Source: JBOHWJ01 sp050736615 (GTDB lineage: Bacteria; Desulfobacterota; Binatia; Binatales; Binataceae). From it: 6,644 bases of DNA. Under the pieces are notes generated by a model. It had not been told where the DNA came from. It did not search any database and worked only from the letters and a program-made list of their open reading frames with translations. Location: the NCBI GenBank assembly GCA_050736615.1, contig JBOHWL010000133.1, positions 1-6,644 of the forward strand. Reading direction: 5' to 3'. Shown piece by piece: positions 1 through 4,684 of the stretch (within the stretch, counting starts at the first letter, position 1; each line of letters begins with the position of its first letter). Both the position numbers and the translations under genes were made by a program.

Positions 1-602
1 ATGCCAAAGCCGCCAAACCACATCCAGCGGTAAACGTAGTCGGCCAACATCGCGACGCCGCCCACCCGCACCGCGATCATCCTCATGGTGCGGATATCAT
101 AGTCCCGGATGTGCGCCATCTCGTGTCCCACTACGCCCTGCAATTCCTCGCGATCCATTTCGTCGATCAGCCCCTGCGTCACACAGATGACGGAATGGGC
201 GGGGTCGCGTCCGGTGGCAAAGGCGTTGGGCGCGGGATCATCCATCATGTAGGCGGTCGGCACCGGCATCCGTGCCGCCAGCGCCATCTCATGCACCACG
301 TCGAGCACCATCTGATGCTTCGGAGTGTCGGGCGCAAGCGCGCGCGCATGGACGGAGGCGAGCACCAATGACGCACCGCCGTAATACGAGACCAACGCTT
401 GAATGCCGCCGATAATCAAGGCGGCGACCGTTAGTATCGGAGCGCCGGCGAGATGGCCATTGACCAAGCGCAGGTCGCCGGCCAGGAAATCCAGGCCGAA
501 CCCGAGCGCCGTGAATAACCCGATGAAGACGGCAACCAGCAGCGCGGTTTGGCGCCGATTGGTCCGTTCGAGCGCCCAGAAATCACGATGGCCCTGGCTC
601 AT
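1..602 (-). CDS. htpX: M48 family zinc metallopeptidase, HtpX-like (3' end cut by window edge)
   Basis: Membrane-bound zinc endopeptidase of the M48/HtpX type, a family that degrades damaged or misfolded membrane proteins with its active site facing the cytoplasm. About 200 residues are visible, read from an ATG at 602; the C-terminal part lies beyond base 1. Hydrophobic segments sit at about residues 19-38 and 55-72, with a further one starting near 174. The typical NAFATG stretch is at residues 126-131. The zinc-binding HEMAH (HExxH) lies at residues 160-164, encoded by bases 111-125, so H160 and H164 should bind zinc and E161 act as catalyst. The third zinc ligand would lie off the window. 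The start is 36 bases after the lemA stop and has only a weak, distant AGGA; an in-frame TAA at the lemA stop limits any upstream extension to about 12 codons. LemA and M48 peptidases are commonly neighbours, which supports one operon. The family is clear; htpX in the strict sense is less certain. Confidence 0.9.
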   Translation of the reverse strand, partial: MSQGHRDFWALERTNRRQTALLVAVFIGLFTALGFGLDFLAGDLRLVNGHLAGAPILTVAALIIGGIQALVSYYGGASLVLASVHARALAPDTPKHQMVLDVVHEMALAARMPVPTAYMMDDPAPNAFATGRDPAHSVICVTQGLIDEMDREELQGVVGHEMAHIRDYDIRTMRMIAVRVGGVAMLADYVYRWMWFGGFG

Positions 603-638
603 TAGTCGGACACGATCCTGCTCGAGCAAGAAATCGGC

Positions 639-1211
639 TTAGCTGGCGCGCGGCGCACCGAGGGATAAATCAACCTTGGGCAGGACCTGATCCTCGCTGG
701 CAACCTTGAAGTATTCGCCTTGTTTGAAGGCGAACATATTGGCGATCAGATTGGTGGGAAACGTTTCAATTCGGTTATTGAGCTCAAGCACCGCGTCGTT
801 ATAGGCCTGGCGCGCAAAAGCAATCTGATTTTCCGTGGTGGTCAACTGCTCCTGCAACTGCATCACGTTCTGATCGGATTTAAGCTGCGGATAGTTCTCC
901 ATCACCGCCAGCAGCCTGCCCAGGCCCATGGTGAGTTGGCCCTCGGCGGCGACCCGCGAGGCCTGATCCGGCGCCGCGATCGCGTGGTTGCGCGCCTCGA
1001 CGACCTGCGTCAAGGTGTCGCGTTCGAACTGCATGTAGCCCTTCACCGCTTCGACCAGGTTCGGGATGAGATCGTGGCGGCGCTTGAGTTGCACGTCGAT
1101 CTGCCGCCACGAGTTCTGCATCGTGTTGCGCAGGCGAATCAACGAGTTGTAGCCGATCACGCAAACGATGGCGATCAGCACAATAATTCCCAGAATTATC
1201 CATCCGGCCAT
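639..1211 (-). CDS. lemA: LemA family protein
   Basis: LemA-family membrane-anchored protein whose biochemical role is poorly defined; it is often encoded next to M48 peptidases, as here. With the start at 1211 it is 190 residues, the usual family length. An N-terminal hydrophobic anchor spans about residues 4-20. A long helical domain follows with the family hallmarks RRHDLIPNLVE (44-54), the TTTENQIAFARQAYNDAV stretch (124-141) and FPTNLIANMF (151-160). Most of the protein after the anchor is therefore predicted to be a helical bundle outside the cytoplasm or at the membrane surface. The frame can be extended to a GTG at 1223, but a strong Shine-Dalgarno GGAAGGTGG ends 8 bases before the ATG at 1211 and overlaps that GTG, so 1211 is preferred. 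An extended -10 promoter lies about 75 bases upstream, and the M48 gene follows after 36 bases. Confidence 0.94.
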   Translation of the reverse strand: MAGWIILGIIVLIAIVCVIGYNSLIRLRNTMQNSWRQIDVQLKRRHDLIPNLVEAVKGYMQFERDTLTQVVEARNHAIAAPDQASRVAAEGQLTMGLGRLLAVMENYPQLKSDQNVMQLQEQLTTTENQIAFARQAYNDAVLELNNRIETFPTNLIANMFAFKQGEYFKVASEDQVLPKVDLSLGAPRAS

Positions 1212-1286
1212 TCGGATTACCACCTTCCACGAATTTACTTCATCGGGATCGCGCCGCGATTACGGCCCTGCCTGGCACGGGCCGGC

Positions 1287-1295
1287 ATTATAGCA
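1287..1295 (-). promoter_or_regulatory. Extended -10 promoter of lemA-htpX
   Basis: The minus strand reads TGCTATAAT, a perfect extended -10 element (TGn plus consensus TATAAT). No good -35 hexamer is found 16-18 bases upstream, which fits promoters that rely on the extended -10. Transcription would start near base 1280, about 70 bases before the lemA ATG at 1211. It lies downstream of the hsp20 terminator candidate, so lemA and the M48 gene can be transcribed independently of hsp20. This rests on a sequence match only. Confidence 0.6.
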
Positions 1296-1344
1296 GGCGC
1301 CGATTTCAATGAGTTGTCGATTTCTGTGGTCGCGGCAATCGCGC

Positions 1345-1377
1345 GAAGAAAGCGCGCGCCGGCCGGGACCGGCGCGC
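1345..1377 (-). terminator. Candidate intrinsic terminator of hsp20
   Basis: A 9-bp perfect inverted repeat, GCGCGCCGG (1354-1362) and CCGGCGCGC (1369-1377), has a 6-base loop. It begins 10 bases past the hsp20 stop in the direction of minus-strand transcription. The transcript then reads GCTTTCTTC, a short and interrupted U-rich tail. The hairpin is strong but the tail is weak, so termination may be partial. Confidence 0.6.
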
Positions 1378-1387
1378 AACCTGCGGT

Positions 1388-1801
1388 TTAGTTGATCTGG
1401 ATCTTGACCGGCTTGGCTTCCGGACGCTTCTCGACCGTCACCTCGAGCACGCCGTCATGATAGCTCGCGTGAATCTGATCGCTGCCCGCATCCTTGGGCA
1501 ATCGGAACGAGCGCCGAATCCATCCGTAGCTGCGCTCGGCCATATGGACTTCCGTATTCTCCGGCAACTCGGGACGCTTGCGCTCCGCCGCCAGCATCAG
1601 CCGTTCATCTTCGATCTTCACCTCGACCGAATCACGTTTCAATCCCGGCATTTCGAAGTAGAAGTGATAAGCGTCCTTGTCCTCGACAATGTCCGTCGCC
1701 GGAACAATATCCCGTGCGGCGCCGCTATAGTCCTTCCAAAACCCGTTCATCCGATCCAACAGCCACTTGTTATCGAAACCGTTTTCAATCCTGAGTTCCA
1801 T
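1388..1801 (-). CDS. Small heat-shock protein, Hsp20/alpha-crystallin family
   Basis: ATP-independent holdase chaperone that binds unfolding cytoplasmic proteins and keeps them refoldable; members form large oligomers. The 137-residue length is typical of bacterial class A-like small heat-shock proteins. A short N-terminal arm (about 1-32) precedes the alpha-crystallin domain (about 33-126), which has AERSYGWIRRSFRLP at 88-102 and the signature GVLEVTVEK at 117-125. The C-terminal tail carries IQI (134-136), the I-x-I motif that docks on neighbouring subunits. The ATG at 1801 follows GGAGG by 5 bases, an excellent start. The leader is GC-rich and contains hairpins that could matter for heat control. 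A hairpin terminator candidate follows the stop. The gene is probably its own transcription unit next to lemA-htpX. The family is certain; no specific symbol (ibpA, hspA) can be assigned. Confidence 0.96.
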   Translation of the reverse strand: MELRIENGFDNKWLLDRMNGFWKDYSGAARDIVPATDIVEDKDAYHFYFEMPGLKRDSVEVKIEDERLMLAAERKRPELPENTEVHMAERSYGWIRRSFRLPKDAGSDQIHASYHDGVLEVTVEKRPEAKPVKIQIN

Positions 1802-1812
1802 TCAATCCTCCC

Positions 1813-1879
1813 GCCGGCCAGGCCGGCATATTCTTTGTCTTTTTTCAGGCCTCCCGCGTCCGTCTCCGCGGCTTCGGAC
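1813..1879 (-). promoter_or_regulatory. Structured 5' leader of hsp20 (possible RNA thermometer)
   Basis: Two inverted repeats lie in the presumed untranslated leader. GTCCG/CGGAC arms enclose 1858-1879, and a GCCGGC-CAG-GCCGGC hairpin lies at 1813-1827, ending within a few bases of the Shine-Dalgarno. The octamer GCGGGAGG occurs twice in the transcript, once as the functional Shine-Dalgarno region and once about 44 bases upstream. Many small heat-shock genes carry RNA thermometers (ROSE, fourU). No classical fourU run or ROSE UUGCU box facing the Shine-Dalgarno was seen, so the thermometer role is only an inference. Confidence 0.3.
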
Positions 1880-1908
1880 CTCGCCGGCGCCTGTCGATGT
1901 CTGAAGAG

Positions 1909-1936
1909 AAAGTAAGTACGAAACGGGCCGCGTCAA
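1909..1936 (-). promoter_or_regulatory. Candidate hsp20 promoter
   Basis: On the minus strand TTGACG (1936-1931) matches five of six -35 positions and is followed, after 16 bases, by TACTTT (1914-1909), a poor -10. Transcription would start near 1902 and give a leader of about 100 bases. No CIRCE (HrcA) inverted repeat and no convincing sigma-32 box were found, so the mode of heat control is not evident from the DNA. Confidence 0.35.
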
Positions 1937-2003
1937 GTGGCTCTTGCACGAGGTCCCGACCGCGGGTAGCGAAAACAAATCTTTCTGTTGGATTGTGCGC
2001 GGG

Positions 2004-2207
2004 CTATTCTGACGAGTCGGCGGTTTTGAGCGCGCGCTCAACCTCGGCGGCAAACCGCTGCGCCATTGCACGATCGCCCATTTCTTGGGCTAGCGCCTGC
2101 CCGTCTTTCAATACCTCCACCGCGCGCGCTACTCTGCTCCTGGCGAGCAGAACCCCGGCTTTGCGAAAGACTTTCGCGTAGCGGCGTCCTTTCTCAGCGG
2201 CGTCCAT
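2004..2207 (-). CDS. Small helical protein, TPR-like, uncharacterised
   Basis: A 67-residue reading frame not assigned to any named family. The protein is rich in Ala, Arg, Lys and Glu and looks like three amphipathic helices (about 5-22, 26-42 and 45-61). The spacing of Gly, Ala and Leu resembles a tetratricopeptide-like helical hairpin, with residues such as G18, A27, A38 and G44 near expected turns or packing positions. There is no signal peptide or membrane segment. The ATG at 2207 overlaps the ATG of the divergent methyltransferase gene by two bases and has no clear Shine-Dalgarno, so the true start is uncertain. The codons use G or C at the third position somewhat more than half the time, which is suggestive but not decisive. 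It could be a real small regulator or scaffold protein, or a chance open frame in GC-rich DNA. Confidence 0.45.
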   Translation of the reverse strand: MDAAEKGRRYAKVFRKAGVLLARSRVARAVEVLKDGQALAQEMGDRAMAQRFAAEVERALKTADSSE

Positions 2208-2943
2208 GAACTTTGCGAATCCCGTTCAGACGGTCGACCGGATCCTAGGCGGCGCGTTGCCGATCGTCCAGCCGCGCACAGGCTACCGCTTTTCCGTTGA
2301 CGCGCTTTTGCTCGGACGTTTTGCCCGCGCTGGCCGGCGTGACCGCGTGCTTGAACTAGGCGCGGGATGCGGCGTGGTTTCGGTTATGCTCGCGGCCGCT
2401 CATCAACCACGCGAATTGATCGCGCTTGAAATTCAGCCGGAGCTGGCGGCGATGGCCGCGCGTAATTTCGAACTTTCGAATCTGCGCCGATGTACGGCGC
2501 GATGCGGAGACCTGCGCGACAAACTCGACGGCCTGGAACCCGCGAGTTTCGACTTGATTGTGAGCAATCCACCATTTCGAGCTGCGCGTCGCGGACGTGA
2601 GAGTCCCAATGAAAGCCGCCGGATTGCACGCGGCGGCGGCGGCGCGACGCTGCGCGAGTTCATCGCGGCGGCCAGCCGTTACGCCCGCCATGGCGCGCGC
2701 ATTGCGATCGTTTTCACCGCGGTGCGCACCGCCGAGTTGATCGGCGAACTGCGCGGCCATTCGCTCGAACCCAAGCGTATCCGTTTGGTCCATCCACGCC
2801 TGGAATTACCCGCCAGCACGATCCTGGTGGAAGCGCGCAAGGGCGGCGGCGTGGAAGCTGTAATCGAACCGCCGCTGATTCTGAACCGCGCTCCTGGAGG
2901 ATATGGCGAGGAGGCTCGTACTCTGCTGGGATGCGATGGCTGA
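2206..2943 (+). CDS. trmN6: tRNA1(Val) (adenine37-N6)-methyltransferase-like protein (TrmN6/YfiC/YabB family)
   Basis: SAM-dependent methyltransferase predicted to place an N6-methyl group on adenine 37 of a valine tRNA, in the cytoplasm. The 245 residues match the family length. GYRFSVDALLL (26-36) is the family's N-terminal signature. The Rossmann-fold SAM site is seen as VLELGAGCG (48-56), with the acidic end of strand 2 in ALEIQPE (73-79) and GDL at 101-103. The catalytic motif IV, NPPF, is at 121-124, the form used by adenine/glutamine N-methyltransferases. The C-terminal VEARKGG (208-214) and the closing GGYGEEA (231-237) also fit. The ATG at 2206 has no evident Shine-Dalgarno; an in-frame TAG at 2179-2181 rules out a longer ATG start, and the protein begins at the usual position relative to the signature. 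It is divergent from the small frame at 2004-2207. Substrate specificity is inferred from family resemblance alone. Confidence 0.85.
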   Translation: MNFANPVQTVDRILGGALPIVQPRTGYRFSVDALLLGRFARAGRRDRVLELGAGCGVVSVMLAAAHQPRELIALEIQPELAAMAARNFELSNLRRCTARCGDLRDKLDGLEPASFDLIVSNPPFRAARRGRESPNESRRIARGGGGATLREFIAAASRYARHGARIAIVFTAVRTAELIGELRGHSLEPKRIRLVHPRLELPASTILVEARKGGGVEAVIEPPLILNRAPGGYGEEARTLLGCDG

Positions 2944-2983
2944 GTGCCCCCATTTGCGATTCAAGCGCTTGCCATTTGGTCCT

Positions 2984-3011
2984 TTGACTTAACTTGCGGA
3001 CTCGTTACCTT
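2984..3011 (+). promoter_or_regulatory. Candidate promoter of the DJ-1/PfpI-family gene
   Basis: TTGACT (2984-2989, five of six consensus -35 positions) is followed after 16 bases by TACCTT (3006-3011), a weak -10. The start codon lies 27 bases beyond. A perfect 10-base palindrome, CAAGCGCTTG, lies at 2962-2971, just upstream of the -35, and the heptamer CCATTTG occurs on both sides of it. A regulator site is possible but unproven. Confidence 0.35.
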
Positions 3012-3038
3012 GAACGTGGTTCCACGGCGGAGGCTTTG

Positions 3039-3662
3039 ATGGCGCTACCACGCACACTCGGCATTATCTTGTTCGACGGATTCGAAGTGCTGGACGTTTT
3101 CGGACCAGCGGAAGCATTTGGCAGCGCGCATCTGAATGACGCGTTTCGAGTTGTGATGGTGGCGGAAAAAGGTGGCGCGGTAAAAAGCGCGCGAGGCCCT
3201 ACGGTGCTGGCGAATCATAGCTTTTCCGATTGCCCGGCGCTTGACCTGATGCTGGTTCCCGGCGGTATCGGCACGCGCCGCGAAGTCAATAACCATACCC
3301 TGCTCGGTTTTCTCAGCGTCCGCGCCGCGACGACGCAATTTGTCACGTCCGTGTGTACGGGCGCGGCTTTGCTCGCGCGTGCTGGAATCCTGGATGGATG
3401 TCGCGCGACCACCAACAAGCGCGCGTATGACTGGGTGATAACGCAAGGATCGGCGGTTCGATGGGTGCCGCAAGCACGATGGGTCGAGGACGGCCGATTC
3501 ATTACGTCGTCTGGAGTGGCGGCCGGCATGGACATGGCGCTCGCACTAATCGCGCGCATCGTTGATCAAGCAACGGCCGAGAAGGTGGCCCTCGCGATGG
3601 AGTACGAGTGGCATCGCGACCATGAATGGGACCCTTTTGCCCAAATCTGGGGTCGCGTATAG
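3039..3662 (+). CDS. DJ-1/PfpI family protein (isonitrile hydratase-like / class I GATase-like)
   Basis: Cytoplasmic protein of the DJ-1/ThiJ/PfpI superfamily, 207 residues, with a single flavodoxin-like domain. The strand-1 region FDGFEVLDV (12-20) supplies the conserved acid E16. The nucleophile elbow SVCTGA (104-109) carries C106, followed by T107 as in isonitrile hydratases. ATTNKRAYDWV (123-133) and the glycine-rich GVAAGMDMALAL (159-170) are typical of the subgroup closest to the GATase domains of AraC-type regulators, but no DNA-binding domain follows. The ATG at 3039 is chosen over an upstream TTG at 2994 because GGAGG precedes it by 5 bases and the family fold starts right there. The gene stands alone, converging on the hydrolase gene. 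Possible roles include isonitrile hydration, glyoxalase/deglycase-like activity or a stress function; the sequence does not decide between them. Confidence 0.88.
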   Translation: MALPRTLGIILFDGFEVLDVFGPAEAFGSAHLNDAFRVVMVAEKGGAVKSARGPTVLANHSFSDCPALDLMLVPGGIGTRREVNNHTLLGFLSVRAATTQFVTSVCTGAALLARAGILDGCRATTNKRAYDWVITQGSAVRWVPQARWVEDGRFITSSGVAAGMDMALALIARIVDQATAEKVALAMEYEWHRDHEWDPFAQIWGRV

Positions 3663-3674
3663 CCTCGTTTTTTT
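3649..3674 (+). terminator. Weak candidate terminator between convergent genes
   Basis: A short stem can form between GGGGT (3649-3653) and GCCTC (3662-3666), using two G-U pairs. It spans the stop codon of the DJ-1-like gene and is followed by G and seven T residues (3668-3674). The T-tract is good but the stem is short. The opposite strand carries the A-run and shows no clear terminator of its own in the 27-base gap. Confidence 0.35.
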
Positions 3675-3689
3675 GCCTTCGCTACCGCG

Positions 3690-4559
3690 CTATTCCGGCC
3701 GCATGAAGTCGAAGGCCATGCGCGCAACGATGTCCGGCCGCTCCATCGGCATGAAATGGCTGGTGCCGGGCACGATGACGACGCGGCGATGTGGCGCGCG
3801 GATCTGGTCCGCCAGTGTGACGCCTTCGGTATTGGTCGCCGCGCCAAATATCACGAGCATCGGCACAGCGCATCGCAGCAAATAGCCAAGGCCATCGAAG
3901 TTGCGCGCCGAGCCGTAAATCGCCGCTTCGGTCTCCGGCAGGCATTTGAGCACGCGCTTGCCGTCCGCATCCGGACGCGTACCGTATTCGCAATAATCGC
4001 GCAAAATATCACTGCGCCAGGTGTCATAAGGCGGCTTACCCGCGAAATTCCCGAACATCGCCTCGACACTGTCGAACGAACGTTTGCGCCTGAGCGTGCG
4101 CTCATACAGTTCGTCGGGACGACCGGAGACTGAACGGTCACCCGCTTCGAAGATCACCGGCTCGACCAGCACGCCGCGCGCGATCAGATCGGGACGGCGG
4201 CTGGCAAGCGCGCCAACTGCGGTGGCGCCGGCCGAATGGCCGAGCGCGCGAACCTGGCGAAACCCCATCGCGAGGATGAAATCTTCCAGATCGCGCACCG
4301 TCAGTTCCCATCCATAGATTTCGGGATTGGGACGGGTGCTGTCGCCATGACCGCGCTGATCCAGCGTATAAACATGGCCGATCGGCGCCAGCGCCCGCGC
4401 GATAGACTGATAAATACGGCCAAGGAAGCCGGTCGCGTGAAGAATTATGATCGGCGCGCCCTCGCCGCCCCAATCCAGAAAATGAAGTCTCAGCCCGGGG
4501 AGATCGACGAATTGATCAATTGGAACGTTCGCATCACCGCTCATAACCCCAGTTATCAT
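3690..4559 (-). CDS. Alpha/beta hydrolase
   Basis: Cytoplasmic alpha/beta-hydrolase-fold enzyme of 289 residues with no signal peptide. LHATGF (40-45) holds the oxyanion-hole region after strand 3. DQRGHGDS (67-74) follows strand 4. The nucleophile elbow GHSAG (107-111) gives S109, and GTSHF (265-269) gives the catalytic H268. A cap region of roughly 140-225 lies between strands 6 and 7. The usual acid after strand 7 is not obvious: where families show G-x-x-D, this protein has GAATNTEG (239-246), so E245 or E134 (LVEP, after strand 6) may serve instead. The substrate cannot be named; esterase, epoxide hydrolase and C-C hydrolase are all possible. The start is uncertain: ATG 4559 is the longest, while ATG 4544 (five residues shorter, just after GGGG) is equally plausible. 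It converges with the DJ-1-like gene and diverges from the GH-GT2 gene. Confidence 0.9.
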   Translation of the reverse strand: MITGVMSGDANVPIDQFVDLPGLRLHFLDWGGEGAPIIILHATGFLGRIYQSIARALAPIGHVYTLDQRGHGDSTRPNPEIYGWELTVRDLEDFILAMGFRQVRALGHSAGATAVGALASRRPDLIARGVLVEPVIFEAGDRSVSGRPDELYERTLRRKRSFDSVEAMFGNFAGKPPYDTWRSDILRDYCEYGTRPDADGKRVLKCLPETEAAIYGSARNFDGLGYLLRCAVPMLVIFGAATNTEGVTLADQIRAPHRRVVIVPGTSHFMPMERPDIVARMAFDFMRPE

Positions 4560-4583
4560 AAACGATGCTTCGCATTGAGAAAA
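4555..4583 (-). promoter_or_regulatory. Candidate promoter of the alpha/beta hydrolase gene, overlapping its first ATG
   Basis: On the minus strand TTTTCT (4583-4578) and TATGAT (4560-4555, five of six -10 positions) are separated by exactly 17 bases. This -10 contains the first possible ATG (4559) and would start transcription near 4548, so translation would then begin at the ATG at 4544 on an almost leaderless mRNA. An inverted repeat ATAAC-N4-GTTAT (4543-4556) overlaps the -10 and the start point. The -35 is poor, so this is tentative. No plus-strand promoter for the GH-GT2 gene was convincing in the 125-base gap. Confidence 0.3.
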
Positions 4584-4684
4584 CCGGCAACCGCCGTTGG
4601 TCCTTAACGAGGCCTCACCTACGCGCGCTCGCCGCTGCGTTCCCGGCGCCCGCGTTGCCTGACCTTGGCGTTTACGCTTAGCTC

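Noticed and set aside
720..1391. Plus-strand open frame of 223 codons opposite lemA
   Set aside because: It is antisense to the well-supported lemA gene, its product is His/Arg-rich without any family motif, and it has no Shine-Dalgarno. It is an open shadow frame of GC-rich coding DNA.
1861..2003. Possible CIRCE or sigma-32 control site for hsp20
   Set aside because: No TTAGCACTC/GAGTGCTAA inverted repeat is present, and no CTTGAA-CCCCAT pair with correct spacing was found.
1802..2071. Minus-strand 89-codon frame upstream of hsp20
   Set aside because: The product is a low-complexity Arg/Pro/Ser-rich sequence, it overlaps the small frame at 2004-2207 and the hsp20 promoter and leader signals, and it has no ribosome site.
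3690..3993. Short frames on both strands in the 3' half of the hydrolase gene
   Set aside because: They overlap the hydrolase frame, which has the complete elbow and histidine motifs, and have no independent start signals or domains.
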